Notes: a model not told the origin generated them from the sequence alone. A DNA stretch of 64,000 bases from Haemophilus paracuniculus (GCF_002015115.1 NZ_MUYA01000008.1:139839-203838); one strand, 5' to 3'. Counted from the stretch's first letter, positions 8,759 to 19,059 are shown. A program made the numbers and translations.

Positions 8759-9880
8759 ATGAAAATGAAACAACTTTACCTAGGAATGATGTCTGGCACG
8801 AGTTTGGACGGGGTGGATTTGGCGTTGGTGGATTTTGCGGAAAATCCGCCGAAACTGACCGCTTGCGACTTTACCCCAATGCCAGAGGATTTACGGGCGG
8901 ATCTGTCTGCTCTGCTCAAATCGGGCGAAACCAGCCTGCAAAAATTGGGGGAACTCGATCATCGGCTGGGCGTGCTTTATGCGGAAAGTGTCCTCGCTTT
9001 TTTGGCGAAACATCAGCTTGCACCGAAGCACATTCAGGCGATTGGCTGCCACGGTCAAACCGTGTGGCACGCCCCGCACGGCGACCACCCGTTCACAATG
9101 CAAATCGGCGATATGCACCTTGTTGCGGCTCGCACGGGCATTACCACCGTGGGCGATTTTCGCCGTAAAGATATGGCGGTCGGCGGTCAGGGTGCGCCCC
9201 TCGTGCCTGCTTTTCATCAGGGGATTTTTGCTGATCCGCATCGCATCACGGTGGTGTTGAATATCGGTGGGATTAGCAATGTGTCGCTGTTGCAGCCCGA
9301 CAAAACCACCATCGGCTATGATGTTGGGGTGGGCAATGCGTTACTGGATAGCTGGATTGAATTGCACCACGGCAAGCGGTTCGACAAAAATGGCGATTGG
9401 GCGAAGTCGGGGCAGGTGCGAGCGGATCTGCTTGCCGAATTGCTTGATGAACCCTTTTTCCAACAAGCCCCACCGAAAAGCACGGGGCGAGAGCTGTTCA
9501 ATTTAGATTGGCTCGCAAAAAAATTGGCGAAACTACCCGCTTGCTCGCCCGAAGATGTGCAACGCACGTTGGTGGAATTTACCGCCCAAGCGATTGCCAA
9601 CGATTTAGCCAAATTGGAAAATCCGCAAGGCTTGCCGTGTCTGCTGTTGGTGTGTGGCGGCGGGGCGAGAAATCCGCTGATAATGGCACGCCTCGCCGAT
9701 TTGCTCCCCGAATGGCAAGTCGCCCCCACCACTGATTACGGCTTAGATGTCGATTATGTCGAAGCCGCCGCCTTCGCCTGGCTCGCTTATCAACGCCTCA
9801 ACAATCTTTCAGGAAATTTACCGAGCGTAACAGGGGCAAGCAAAACGGTGCAACTCGGGGCGGTTTATTCGCCTAATTAA
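8759..9880 (+). CDS. anmK: Anhydro-N-acetylmuramic acid kinase
   Basis: A 373-residue kinase of the AnmK/UPF0075 family. The nucleotide-binding loop [18 protein letters not shown] is at about residues 9-26. Other conserved blocks are [22 protein letters not shown] and [14 protein letters not shown]. It converts 1,6-anhydro-MurNAc to MurNAc-6-phosphate with ATP during murein recycling. The etherase MurQ, which uses that product, lies 670 bases downstream beyond the opposite-strand vapXD pair. An alternative start is the Met two codons later. Confidence 0.96.
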   Translation: MKMKQLYLGMMSGTSLDGVDLALVDFAENPPKLTACDFTPMPEDLRADLSALLKSGETSLQKLGELDHRLGVLYAESVLAFLAKHQLAPKHIQAIGCHGQTVWHAPHGDHPFTMQIGDMHLVAARTGITTVGDFRRKDMAVGGQGAPLVPAFHQGIFADPHRITVVLNIGGISNVSLLQPDKTTIGYDVGVGNALLDSWIELHHGKRFDKNGDWAKSGQVRADLLAELLDEPFFQQAPPKSTGRELFNLDWLAKKLAKLPACSPEDVQRTLVEFTAQAIANDLAKLENPQGLPCLLLVCGGGARNPLIMARLADLLPEWQVAPTTDYGLDVDYVEAAAFAWLAYQRLNNLSGNLPSVTGASKTVQLGAVYSPN

Positions 9881-9891
9881 ACAAAAGAAAA

Positions 9892-9920
9892 ATGCCGATC
9901 AGATGATCGGCATTTTTTTA
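9892..9920. terminator. Bidirectional terminator between anmK and vapD
   Basis: ATGCCGATC at 9892-9900 and GATCGGCAT at 9905-9913 form a perfect 9-bp stem with a four-base loop. T residues follow on the plus strand and the complementary T-rich run on the minus strand, serving convergent anmK and vapD. Confidence 0.85.
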
Positions 9921-9921
9921 T

Positions 9922-10200
9922 TTAATTTTTGATAAAGGCGGTAAAATCAGACCATTGCTCAATGCGAAAAGCTCGAATATCTCTGACGGATTGAGCTAAC
10001 CACGGCAGTTGTTTGAGAGCATTCATCGCCATAAACAAATTTGCCATATCTTCATTTTGGCTCGTGTATAAACTACCTTGGGTTCTCACAAAACCAAATT
10101 TGGATAAAGTTGCCCCAATATCCGTGTAGGCTTGTTGCACACCTTTTGGATGATTTTCTTGGGTATCTTTAACAATTAAATCAAATGCGATTGCAAACAT
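9922..10200 (-). CDS. vapD: VapD family endoribonuclease toxin
   Basis: A 92-residue protein that closely fits virulence-associated protein D, with the family core KGVQQAYTDIGATLSKFGF and DIRAFRIEQWSDFT. VapD is a small ferredoxin-fold ribonuclease related to Cas2 and, in Haemophilus, is the toxin of the VapXD pair. Its start codon shares one base with the vapX stop (TAATG), so the two are translationally coupled. The pair lies between anmK and murQ on the opposite strand to both. Confidence 0.93.
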   Translation of the reverse strand: MFAIAFDLIVKDTQENHPKGVQQAYTDIGATLSKFGFVRTQGSLYTSQNEDMANLFMAMNALKQLPWLAQSVRDIRAFRIEQWSDFTAFIKN

Positions 10201-10388
10201 TATTCTGCCTCTGGATCTGCCAGTAAACTTGATAATTTGTAGAGATCTTCGTAACCAGATTCAAGTAAGGTAATTTTGACCAACACATCGCCATCAGGCA
10301 GTTGCTCATAAGCCTCGCCAACGACATAAGGCACGCCAAATTGTCCGAATTGTTTAATCGTTCCCGTTGGGATTTGTTGTAAATTCAT
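10200..10388 (-). CDS. vapX: VapX antitoxin
   Basis: A 62-residue acidic protein upstream of and overlapping vapD by one base, matching the small antitoxin VapX of Haemophilus in size, position and character (MNLQQIPTGTIKQFGQFG at the N-terminus). It should neutralise VapD by direct binding. A GAGGATAAG ribosome site lies before the ATG. The assignment rests mainly on linkage and family resemblance. Confidence 0.88.
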   Translation of the reverse strand: MNLQQIPTGTIKQFGQFGVPYVVGEAYEQLPDGDVLVKITLLESGYEDLYKLSSLLADPEAE

Positions 10389-10476
10389 CTTATCCTCTTA
10401 TGGCAAAAAATGATGTTGGCAAAGTATAACTGAGTTGTTTCAAATAAACAAAATTTAATCAAATCATCGTTAATGA

Positions 10477-11460
<984 letters not shown>

Positions 11461-11466
11461 GAAAAG

Positions 11467-11495
11467 CGGACACGAGAGTGTCCGTTTATTTTTTG
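11467..11495 (+). terminator. Intrinsic terminator after murQ
   Basis: CGGACAC (11467-11473), GAGA loop, GTGTCCG (11478-11484), then a T-rich run. It ends just before a family-1 palindromic repeat. Confidence 0.85.
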
Positions 11496-11498
11496 TAG

Positions 11499-11571
11499 CC
11501 CCCTACCCCCTGCTACGCAGGGTACTTCCCCCGCAAGCGGGGGAAGTACCGCCGTTAGGCGGGGTAGGGGG
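11499..11571. repeat. Family-1 dispersed multi-hairpin repeat, copy 1
   Basis: Outer arms CCCCCTACCCC and GGGGTAGGGGG enclose three hairpins: CCCTGC/GCAGGG with loop TAC, GTACTTCCCCCGC/GCGGGGGAAGTAC around AA, and CCGCC/GGCGG with loop GTTA. It lies between the convergent murQ and murJ. Related copies lie at 15801-15905, 42942-43086 and 52922-53030. Confidence 0.85.
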
Positions 11572-11618
11572 AATCATTGCGAAATTTCCAAAAATCCCAC
11601 CCCTTGAAATATCTATTT

Positions 11619-13190
11619 TTACGCCGCTCGGAAATCCTGCTTTCTAATCCCCAACACAAACAACGATCCGAAATAGCTAATTGCTGCGAGGGCGAGTAGC
11701 CACGCGAGCCAGTGGATTTTGGCGAGGGAGGTCATCGCAAACCATTGTGGCAGTTGGGGTGAGAAGTAGTAAACCAGTCCGCCCATTATCGCCGCTGACA
11801 GGGCGAGTTTGGCGGTGAACAGGGCGGTTTTGTCGCTGATTTGATACACGCCCTCTTTGGCGAGGTTGCGGTAAAGCAAGCCTGCGTTTACGGCGGCGGA
11901 AAGTGCCGAAGCCATTGCCAAACCGAGGTAACCGAATGGAATCGCTAACACGCCAAAACAGATATTGCTGACGGTGGCGATAATCCCGATTTTCACGGGG
12001 GTTTTGGTGTTTTGGCGGGCGTAGAAGCCGTTGGCGAGGACGCTAATCAACATATAGCTGTTCAAGCCTAAACACATAATCCACAAAGCGTGCGAAGTGG
12101 CGATCACATCTGGCAAGCCAAATTTACCCCGCATAAAAATCGTCATCATCAGCGGTTGAGCCAAAATCGCAATGCCGACCATCGCAGGAATACCGAGTAG
12201 TAGCACCATTCTCACCCCCCAATCGAGGGTTTGGCGAAACTCAATCGCCCGTTGTGGTTCGTCAATCTCTTTTTTCTTGGCGATGCGGGAAAGGCTCGGC
12301 AGCACCACGGTTGAGATCGCAATCCCAAATAAACCGAGCGGAAATTCGATCAAGCGGTCGGAATAGTAGAGCCAAGTGATCGAACCCGTAACCAAAAAGC
12401 TGGCGATCACTTGGTTAATCAGCAAATTGAGTTGAGTTACCGACACCCCAAATAGGGCGGGGATCATCAAATTGCGGACTTTTTTCACCCCCTCATCGTG
12501 CCACGCCCATTTGGGTTTGACGAGCAATCCCTCTCTTTTCAAAAAGGGAATTTGGAACAGAAATTGCAACAAACCACCGAGGAAAATCCCCCATGCCAAT
12601 GCGACATCGGGCGAGGCGAAATAATCTGCCCCCCAAAGTGCCATTCCAATCATCGCTACATTGAGCAACACGGGCGAAAACGCCATCACCCCAAATTTAC
12701 CAATCGTGTTCAACACCGCCCCAGATAAGGCGACAAAGGTAATGAACCAAAGGTAAGGGAAAGTAATTTTGAGCAATAACGAGGCTTGGCTAAATTTTTC
12801 GGCGTTCTGCCCGCCGTTCAGCCAATCCATAAACCAGCCCGTACCGAACAAGGCGGCGATAATCGGCGAGCCGATCATTGCCACCAGCGTTACAATCGTA
12901 ACCAATCCGCCCAGCGTGCCAGACACTTTGGCGATAAATTCACGGGTTTTGTTCGGATCATTATCGGCGTTATATTCCGCCAACACTGGCACAAAGGCTT
13001 TGGAAAAAGCCCCCTCGGCGAACAAACGGCGAAGAAAGTTGGGAATGCGGTTGGCAAATAGGAAAACGTCCGACATCGCCCCCGCCCCGAGCAGGCTTGC
13101 CACCACCACATCTCGCACCAAGCCGAGAATGCGGGAAATCAGCGTCATCGAACTGACGATAATGCCCGATTTTAATAATTTCTTACTCAT
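11619..13190 (-). CDS. murJ: Lipid II flippase MurJ
   Basis: A 523-residue polytopic membrane protein of the MATE-like MurJ (MviN) family with about 14 helices. Signature segments near the N-terminus are SRILGLVRDVVVASLLGAG and FAEGAFSKAFVPVLAEY (about residues 59-75). It moves lipid-linked peptidoglycan precursor across the inner membrane. It converges on murQ across a family-1 repeat and is divergent from rpsT, a common gamma-proteobacterial arrangement. Confidence 0.96.
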   Translation of the reverse strand: MSKKLLKSGIIVSSMTLISRILGLVRDVVVASLLGAGAMSDVFLFANRIPNFLRRLFAEGAFSKAFVPVLAEYNADNDPNKTREFIAKVSGTLGGLVTIVTLVAMIGSPIIAALFGTGWFMDWLNGGQNAEKFSQASLLLKITFPYLWFITFVALSGAVLNTIGKFGVMAFSPVLLNVAMIGMALWGADYFASPDVALAWGIFLGGLLQFLFQIPFLKREGLLVKPKWAWHDEGVKKVRNLMIPALFGVSVTQLNLLINQVIASFLVTGSITWLYYSDRLIEFPLGLFGIAISTVVLPSLSRIAKKKEIDEPQRAIEFRQTLDWGVRMVLLLGIPAMVGIAILAQPLMMTIFMRGKFGLPDVIATSHALWIMCLGLNSYMLISVLANGFYARQNTKTPVKIGIIATVSNICFGVLAIPFGYLGLAMASALSAAVNAGLLYRNLAKEGVYQISDKTALFTAKLALSAAIMGGLVYYFSPQLPQWFAMTSLAKIHWLAWLLALAAISYFGSLFVLGIRKQDFRAA

Positions 13191-13295
13191 AAAATGCTCA
13201 TCAAAAAACGAAAAAAAACAGCGGATCGCACCGCTTGTTTATCAGGATCGAGAAAATGATCGGAATTTTAGCAGTTTAAGGTAGGAAAATCAGAA

Positions 13296-13440
13296 AAAAA
13301 CTGCTAAAATCTCGACCTATCGTTTCTAGGCAGGCTCTGCTTGGCTTTAAGCGGTATTATTTTCAAGCCCGTGTCTCGTTGAAAATGAATTTAAACTATC
13401 GATAGCAACGCATAAACTTCGGTTTATGTTTTTATTTTTA
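13296..13440 (+). promoter_or_regulatory. rpsT promoter and leader with attenuator-like hairpin
   Basis: An extended -10, TGCTAAAAT, lies at 13302-13310, giving a leader of about 150 bases before rpsT. Within it, CATAAAC (13411-13417), loop TTCG, GTTTATG (13422-13428) form a UUCG-capped hairpin followed by TTTTTATTTTTA, the form of an intrinsic terminator, only about 25 bases before the ribosome site. Whether it regulates S20 is an inference. Confidence 0.5.
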
Positions 13441-13465
13441 CACAGATATTTTTAGGAGTTTGACC

Positions 13466-13729
13466 TTGGCTAATATCAAGTCAGCAAAAAAACGTGCGGT
13501 TCAATCTGAAAAACGCCGCCAACACAACGCAAGCCAACGCTCAATGATGCGTACTTTCATCAAAAAAGTATATGCAGCAGTAGCAACAGGCGACAAAGCA
13601 GTAGCAGAAAAAGCATTCGTTGAAATGCAAAAAGTGGTTGACCGTATGGCGTCAAAAGGCTTAATCCACGCGAACAAAGCCGCAAACCACAAATCAAAAT
13701 TAGCTGCTCAAATCAAAAAATTAGCTTAA
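13466..13729 (+). CDS. rpsT: 30S ribosomal protein S20
   Basis: An 87-residue basic protein beginning [17 protein letters not shown] after the initiator, the classic S20 N-terminus. I place the start at TTG 13466, seven bases after AGGAG; a second TTG two codons upstream fits the known protein less well. E. coli rpsT also uses UUG, where the weak start is part of its autoregulation. S20 is a primary binder of 16S rRNA in 30S assembly. It is monocistronic here. Confidence 0.95.
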   Translation: MANIKSAKKRAVQSEKRRQHNASQRSMMRTFIKKVYAAVATGDKAVAEKAFVEMQKVVDRMASKGLIHANKAANHKSKLAAQIKKLA

Positions 13730-13761
13730 TCGCTAACTTGATTTAAACAACGAAATTTTGG

Positions 13762-13790
13762 AAAAACCGACCGCTTGGTCGGTTTTTTTA
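13762..13790 (+). terminator. Terminator after rpsT
   Basis: AAAAACCGACC (13762-13772), loop GCTT, GGTCGGTTTTT (13777-13787), continuing in T. The loop and stem include a USS core ACCGCTT. Confidence 0.9.
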
Positions 13791-13841
13791 TGCTTGATCA
13801 TCAGAATTAGAAATGTATTTTAAATTGAATGCTTAAATAAA

Positions 13842-13893
13842 AAGCGGTTAGATTTTGTGAAATTTTTTCAAAAATCTAACCGCTTGTTTTTTT
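13842..13893. terminator. USS inverted pair terminator for glmS
   Basis: AAGCGGTTAGATTTT (13842-13856) and its exact complement AAAATCTAACCGCTT (13871-13885) form a 15-bp stem with T-rich tails on both strands, placed just after the glmS stop on the minus strand. Confidence 0.8.
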
Positions 13894-13899
13894 TGAGGG

Positions 13900-15720
13900 T
13901 TACTCTACGGTAACAGATTTCGCTAAGTTACGAGGTTGATCCACATCGGTGCCTTTAATTAAAGCAACGTGGTATGAAAGTAATTGTAACGGCACGGTAT
14001 AGAAAATTGGTGCGGTAATTTCATCTACTTTCGGGAACACAAGGGTTTTGTGTCCTAAGCCTGCATCGTGGTCGGCGAAAATGTAAAGCTGACCGCCTCT
14101 CGCACGCACTTCTTCGATGTTTGATTTCACTTTTTCGAGCAAATCATTTTCAGGGGCAACCACGATCACTGGCATATCGCTGTCGATTAACGCGAGTGGT
14201 CCGTGTTTCAATTCGCCTGCGGCATAGGCTTCGGCGTGAATGTAAGAAATTTCTTTCAATTTCAACGCTGATTCCATTGCGATTGGGTAAAACTCACCAC
14301 GACCTAAGAATAAAGTATGGTGCTTCTCAGCAAAATCGGCAGATAATTGTTCAATTTCTTTATCTGATACCAAGGCACTTTCAATTTGAGCAGGTAAACG
14401 TTGTAAAGCGGCAACGATTTGTTGCTCTTTGTCCTCGCTGATATTGCCTTTTACACGTCCAAGTGCAGCGGTTAAAAGTAGTAAACACGTTAATTGGGTG
14501 GTAAATGCTTTGGTGGATGCTACGCCAACTTCAACACCCGCACGGGTCATAAATGCAAAGTCTGATTCACGCACAAGAGAGGAACTTGCTACGTTACAAA
14601 TCGTCATTGCAGCCATAAATCCTGATTCTTTTGCAAGACGTAACGCTGCAAGAGTATCAGCGGTTTCACCCGATTGTGAAATCGTTACTAGCAAGCTGTT
14701 TGGACGAGTTACGAATTTGCGATAGCGGAATTCTGAGGCGATTTCCACATCACACGCCACACCTGCAATGGACTCAAACCAGTAGCGAGCGACCATACCT
14801 GCATTGTAAGACGTACCACACGCCACGATTTGGATATGTTCCACTTTTTTGAGGATTTGTTCCGCATTCGCCCCGATGGCGTCCAAATTCACTTTACCGT
14901 TAGCGATACGCCCTTCAAGGGTATTCATAATCGCCACTGGCTGTTCAAAAATCTCTTTTTGCATATAGTGGCGGTATTGCCCCTTGTCCGCCGCATCTTG
15001 CTCGAAATTGCCTTCGTGGATTTCACGCTCAACGCTTGCCCCTGCACGGTCAAAAATATCCACTGTACGGCGAGTGATTTCCGCCACATCGCCCTCTTCA
15101 AGGTAGATAAAACGGCGAGTTACGCTTAATAGTGCAAGCGGGTCAGACGCAATAAAATTCTCGCCCACGCCCAAACCGATCACGAGCGGACTGCCCGAAC
15201 GTGCCACGATTAAACGCTCTGGATCGTCTTGGTTCATTACCACTGTGCCGTACGCCCCACGCAGCTGCACCACGGTTTTTTGCACCGCTTCTAACAAGGT
15301 TTTAGCGGTGCGGAATTCCCATTCCACCAAGTGAGCGATAACTTCGGTGTCCGTTTGCGATTGGAACACATAGCCACGGGATTGTAATTCGGTGCGAAGT
15401 TCTTCGTAGTTTTCGATGATACCGTTATGCACCACCGCAATTTTGCCCGAACGGTGTGGGTGAGCATTGGTTTCAGATGGCTCGCCGTGGGTCGCCCAGC
15501 GTGTGTGTGCGATCCCCGTGCCACCTAAAATTGGGTTAGCTTCAATCGCCTCGTCAAGGGCTTTCACTTTGCCCACACGGCGAACGATTTGCATTTCGTG
15601 CTTATCATTCAACACCGCCACCCCTGCTGAATCGTAACCACGATATTCCAAACGGTGTAAACCGTCCACCAGGATTTCTGCTACATCACGTTGTGCTACT
15701 GCACCGACAATTCCACACAT
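13900..15720 (-). CDS. glmS: Glutamine--fructose-6-phosphate aminotransferase (isomerizing)
   Basis: A 606-residue enzyme that makes glucosamine-6-phosphate, the entry to peptidoglycan and LPS amino sugars. Cys2 right after the initiator (MCGIVGA) is the glutaminase nucleophile. The N-terminal glutaminase domain holds [15 protein letters not shown] at about residues 67-81. Two SIS isomerase domains follow (SQSGETADT, then [15 protein letters not shown]), and the family C-terminus [11 protein letters not shown] is present. A DeoR-type regulator lies just upstream on the same strand, separated by a family-1 repeat. Confidence 0.97.
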   Translation of the reverse strand: MCGIVGAVAQRDVAEILVDGLHRLEYRGYDSAGVAVLNDKHEMQIVRRVGKVKALDEAIEANPILGGTGIAHTRWATHGEPSETNAHPHRSGKIAVVHNGIIENYEELRTELQSRGYVFQSQTDTEVIAHLVEWEFRTAKTLLEAVQKTVVQLRGAYGTVVMNQDDPERLIVARSGSPLVIGLGVGENFIASDPLALLSVTRRFIYLEEGDVAEITRRTVDIFDRAGASVEREIHEGNFEQDAADKGQYRHYMQKEIFEQPVAIMNTLEGRIANGKVNLDAIGANAEQILKKVEHIQIVACGTSYNAGMVARYWFESIAGVACDVEIASEFRYRKFVTRPNSLLVTISQSGETADTLAALRLAKESGFMAAMTICNVASSSLVRESDFAFMTRAGVEVGVASTKAFTTQLTCLLLLTAALGRVKGNISEDKEQQIVAALQRLPAQIESALVSDKEIEQLSADFAEKHHTLFLGRGEFYPIAMESALKLKEISYIHAEAYAAGELKHGPLALIDSDMPVIVVAPENDLLEKVKSNIEEVRARGGQLYIFADHDAGLGHKTLVFPKVDEITAPIFYTVPLQLLSYHVALIKGTDVDQPRNLAKSVTVE

Positions 15721-15800
15721 AATTTTTGTTTCCTATGAGTTTGATATTAAAAATAAGTAAAAATTTGCGGTAATCTGACCGCTTGTATTCCTTTCTCTTT

Positions 15801-15905
15801 TGCCCCCTTCGGTCTCGCTTTGCTCGACCACTTCCCCCGCTAGCGGGGGCAGATCTGATCTTCCCCCGTTTACGGGGGAAGTACCACCGAAGGTGGGGTA
15901 GGGGG
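15801..15905. repeat. Family-1 dispersed multi-hairpin repeat, copy 2
   Basis: Carries GGTC...GACC, CCCCCGCTAGCGGGGG, CCCCCGTTTACGGGGG and CCACC-GAA-GGTGG hairpins. The last replaces the CCGCC-GTTA-GGCGG hairpin of copy 1 with compensated bases. It lies between glmS and its upstream DeoR-type gene, and a USS precedes it. Confidence 0.85.
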
Positions 15906-15910
15906 CAGCC

Positions 15911-16666
15911 CTAATTTGCGATAATTACCTCAACCCCCACCGCCTCAATCTGAGCCTTAATTTCGGGGGAAAGTTCATTATCGGTAATCAAGCGGTCAAT
16001 CTGCGACCATTCCAGTTCAAGGTTCGGCATTTTACGGCAGATTTTTTGCGATTCCACCAGCACGATCACTTCCCTCGCCACGTCCGCCATTACTTGACTT
16101 AACCCGACCAACTCGTTGAAGGTGGTTGTGCCACGAGCCAAATCGACCCCGTCCGCCCCGATAAAAAGTTGGTCGAAATCGTAAGAGCGTAGCACCTGTT
16201 CCGCCACCTTGCCTTGAAAAGATTCCGAGCGAGCGTCCCAAGTGCCGCCTGTCATCAGCACAGTCGGCTCGTTTTCGAGGGCGGTTAATTCGTTCGCCAA
16301 CGCTAACGAATTAGTCATAATCACTAAACCCGTTTGATGCAAGGCTTTGACTAACGCTCCCGTGGTGCTGCCGCTGTCGATAATAATACGATTGTGATCT
16401 CGAATCAGTTTCGCCGCCTCATTGGCAATCGCTAACTTTTGTTTTGAAAGATGTTCGCTTTCGTCAATCAACTCGGTTGGCATTTTGATCGCCCCACCAT
16501 AACGGCGAAGAAGAAAACCGCTCTCTTCAAGGGCGGTTAAATCCTTACGAATCGTTACTTCCGAAGTCTCAAATAAAGTCGCTAAATCTTCGACACTCAC
16601 TTCCCCTTGCTCTTGCACCATTGTCGCAATCAAGTGGCGGCGTTGTTGGGTGTTGCGTTTTGACAT
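15911..16666 (-). CDS. DeoR/GlpR-family regulator next to glmS (GlmR-like)
   Basis: A 251-residue DeoR-type protein. The N-terminal helix-turn-helix is near residues 22-45 (VEDLATLFETSEVTIRKDL), followed by a DeoRC sugar-phosphate sensor domain with IIIDSGSTTGALV, VLMTGGTWDARSES and FIGADGVDLARGTTTFNE. It lies directly upstream of glmS on the same strand. In Pseudomonas a DeoR-type gene next to glmS (glmR) controls it, so a role in amino-sugar regulation is a reasonable inference but not shown. A 190-base gap with a family-1 repeat separates the two genes. Confidence 0.75.
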   Translation of the reverse strand: MSKRNTQQRRHLIATMVQEQGEVSVEDLATLFETSEVTIRKDLTALEESGFLLRRYGGAIKMPTELIDESEHLSKQKLAIANEAAKLIRDHNRIIIDSGSTTGALVKALHQTGLVIMTNSLALANELTALENEPTVLMTGGTWDARSESFQGKVAEQVLRSYDFDQLFIGADGVDLARGTTTFNELVGLSQVMADVAREVIVLVESQKICRKMPNLELEWSQIDRLITDNELSPEIKAQIEAVGVEVIIAN

Positions 16667-16815
16667 ATTGAACCTCGATCATAAATTTCGTTTTAAGTTT
16701 CGATTCGTAAAAACGGACGGCATTATAAAGAGAATGATCAAAAAGTAAAAGGAAAATTTGAAAAATGCTCAACAAGGGGGTAGATTGAGCCAAATTTCTG
16801 CGAGAGAGTTACATA

Positions 16816-17295
16816 ATGGAAAAAATCGAAAATCAGACCCCTTGCCCGTGCCAATCGGGCAAACATTATGGCGAATGTTGCCAACCGTTTCACGCATTTA
16901 GCCAATATCCCCCCACCGCCGAACAGCTAATGCGTTCTCGCTACACGGCGTTTTACTTGGCGAATGCGGATTACATCGTGCAAACCACCGTGCCAGCTCA
17001 ACAGCCGTTGCTTGATGTGGCGGCAATCCAAGCGTGGGGCGAAAACACCGAATGGGCGGGGTTGGAAATCGTGCAACATCAACCGCAGATCAGCAAAATC
17101 CACAGCCAAGTGGAATTTAACGCTTTCTTTCGAACCGAAAGTAAAATAGAAACCCACCACGAAAAATCTCTATTCGTCCAAATTAACGGACGCTGGTTTT
17201 TTGTCGATCCCACCGTACCATTACCCGCACAAAAACAGCCCTGCTTTTGCGGTTCGGGCAAAAAATTTAAGCATTGTTGTGGGGCGTGGTTGTAG
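16816..17295 (+). CDS. YchJ-like SEC-C metal-binding protein (UPF0225)
   Basis: A 159-residue protein with two SEC-C zinc motifs: [13 protein letters not shown] near residues 10-22 and [13 protein letters not shown] at about 143-155, flanking an NTF2-like central domain ([17 protein letters not shown]). This is the YchJ/UPF0225 architecture, whose function is not established. It stands alone between the DeoR-type regulator and the amino-acid ABC transporter. Confidence 0.88.
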   Translation: MEKIENQTPCPCQSGKHYGECCQPFHAFSQYPPTAEQLMRSRYTAFYLANADYIVQTTVPAQQPLLDVAAIQAWGENTEWAGLEIVQHQPQISKIHSQVEFNAFFRTESKIETHHEKSLFVQINGRWFFVDPTVPLPAQKQPCFCGSGKKFKHCCGAWL

Positions 17296-17401
17296 TTCCA
17301 AACGATTAGTTTTTTGATATTCCATTTGGTTATTTGCACCCCCTGATTTTTTGCCTAAAATGCCTCGCAATTTTGTTTTACCTATCAATAAGGAATGAAT
17401 T

Positions 17402-18181
17402 ATGTTGAAAAAATTATCAGTGATTGCGTTATCGGCGGTAGCATTAGCCACTTCGGTGCAGGCGGTGGCGAAAGAGAGTTTGTTAGAGCGTATCAATAAT
17501 AAAGGCACGATCACGGTCGGCACGGAAGGCACTTACGCCCCGTTCACTTACCACGACGCAAGCGGTAGATTAACGGGCTACGATGTGGAAGTTACCAAAG
17601 CGGTGGCGGAAAAATTGGGCGTGAAAGTCGATTTTAAAGAGACCCAATGGGACGCAATGTTGGCAGGTTTGAAAGCGGATCGCTTTGATCTCGTGGCGAA
17701 CCAAGTGGGCTTAACCACCCCAGAACGCCAAGCGACCTTTGATAAATCAGAATCATACAGTTGGAGCGGTGCGATGTTGGTGGCTCGTCAAGATTCCACC
17801 ATTACCGCCCCAGAGCAAGTGAAAGGCGTAAAAGCGGCTCAAACCCTCAGCTCAAACTACGGCGAATTGGCTCGCAAATATCAAGCGGAGATCGTGCCGA
17901 TTGACGGTATGGCACAAGGGTTATTGTTAATCCAGCAAAAACGTGCGGACGTTACGTTCAACGACTCGCTTGCGTTACTCGATTACCTCAAAAAGAACCC
18001 AAATTCAGGCTTAAAACCCGTTTGGGAATCAACCGAAAAAGTGGGTGCTGGCTTTATTGCGAACAAAGGCAACGATGAAGCCCTCGCCAAAATCAGCCAA
18101 GCGGTTGTCGAATTGCAAAAAGATGGTACACTAAAAAAATTAGGCGAACAGTTCTTCGGTAAAGATATTAGTGTTAAATAA
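17402..18181 (+). CDS. Polar amino-acid (cystine-type) ABC transporter, substrate-binding protein
   Basis: A 259-residue periplasmic binding protein of family 3. Residues 1-24 form a signal peptide (LSVIALSAVALATSVQAVA). The mature protein has the family signature GTEGTYAPFTYHDASGRLTGYDVEV and KAQTLSSNYGE-like ligand-domain segments. It most resembles cystine binding proteins (TcyJ/FliY), but ligand specificity cannot be proved from sequence. Its end overlaps the permease gene by 11 bases. Confidence 0.88.
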   Translation: MLKKLSVIALSAVALATSVQAVAKESLLERINNKGTITVGTEGTYAPFTYHDASGRLTGYDVEVTKAVAEKLGVKVDFKETQWDAMLAGLKADRFDLVANQVGLTTPERQATFDKSESYSWSGAMLVARQDSTITAPEQVKGVKAAQTLSSNYGELARKYQAEIVPIDGMAQGLLLIQQKRADVTFNDSLALLDYLKKNPNSGLKPVWESTEKVGAGFIANKGNDEALAKISQAVVELQKDGTLKKLGEQFFGKDISVK

Positions 18182-18887
18182 TTTCCTCACTTCCTTGCCA
18201 TTTATGACGGACGCACGGGCGGAACTCGTGATAAATGGCTTTCTTCCTATGGTGCAAGCGGCGTTTTTAGTTTCGATTCCGCTTGCACTTGCGTCTTTTA
18301 TTATAGGAATGATGATTGCAGTGGGCGTGGCGTTGGTGCGTGTTACCCCTGCAAGCGGTTGGATTCATCGGATTTTTCTCTGGCTAGTCAAAGGCTACAT
18401 TTCGATCATTCGTGGCACGCCAATGTTGGTGCAGATTTGTATCGTGTTCTACGGCTTGCCAGCGATTGGGATTTTTATCGATCCAATCCCAGCGGCAATC
18501 ATCGGCTTTTCCCTCAACATCGGGGCTTACGGATCGGAAACCATTCGGGCGGCGATTTTGTCTGTGCCAAAAGGACAATGGGAAGCAGGTTACACCATTG
18601 GTATGACCTATATGCAGACTTTCCGCCGCATTATCGCCCCCCAAGCGTTCCGTGTTGCCGTGCCGCCATTGAGCAACACTTTTATCGGCTTGTTTAAAGA
18701 CACCTCGCTCGCCTCGGTGGTTACGGTTACGGAAATGTTCCGTGTCGCTCAACAAGTGGCGAATATGTCCTACGACTTCCTGCCCGTTTACATCGAAGCA
18801 GGCTTGATCTACTGGGCATTCTGCTGGGTGCTTTTCCTGATCCAAGCCCGCCTCGAAAAACGCTTTGATCGGTTTGTGGCGAAGTAA
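18171..18887 (+). CDS. Polar amino-acid ABC transporter permease
   Basis: A 238-residue HisM/GlnP-type permease with about five membrane segments and the EAA loop GQWEAGYTIGMTYMQTFRRI. The start is taken as GTG 18171, inside the end of the binding-protein gene; ATG 18204 is an alternative. It pairs with the substrate-binding protein and the ATPase to form a cystine/polar amino-acid importer. A family-2 repeat lies between it and the ATPase gene, so the operon is interrupted by about 170 bases. Confidence 0.9.
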   Translation: MLNNFLTSLPFMTDARAELVINGFLPMVQAAFLVSIPLALASFIIGMMIAVGVALVRVTPASGWIHRIFLWLVKGYISIIRGTPMLVQICIVFYGLPAIGIFIDPIPAAIIGFSLNIGAYGSETIRAAILSVPKGQWEAGYTIGMTYMQTFRRIIAPQAFRVAVPPLSNTFIGLFKDTSLASVVTVTEMFRVAQQVANMSYDFLPVYIEAGLIYWAFCWVLFLIQARLEKRFDRFVAK

Positions 18888-18895
18888 ACTTTTTA

Positions 18896-19037
18896 CCCTC
18901 TCCCTGATTTTTCTTCTCAACGAAGAAAAATCTGTCCCTCTCCCGTAAACGGGAGAGGGGTTTAATAGAAAAACTCTCGCCCACTTGTGGGAGAGAGACA
19001 GTTTTAAATGCGTTTAGCATTTAAAACAGAGAGAGGG
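18896..19037. repeat. Family-2 dispersed multi-hairpin repeat, copy 1
   Basis: Outer arms CCCTCTCCCTG and CAGAGAGAGGG enclose hairpins: GATTTTTCTTC/GAAGAAAAATC (18906-18932), CTCTCCCGT/ACGGGAGAG, CCCAC/GTGGG, and GTTTTAAATGC/GCATTTAAAAC (19001-19027). Copy 2 at 46666-46867 has the same layout with compensated base changes. It sits inside the amino-acid ABC operon. Confidence 0.85.
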
Positions 19038-19059
19038 AATAAACAATGAAATATAAATT

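Noticed and set aside
8536..9168. A 210-codon frame overlapping rsmG and anmK
   Set aside because: Arg/Pro-rich out-of-frame reading across two well-supported genes; no independent support.
15721..15910. Possible riboswitch or glmS ribozyme in front of glmS
   Set aside because: The ribozyme belongs to Gram-positive bacteria. The sequence upstream here is a family-1 repeat and a USS, with no ribozyme core seen.
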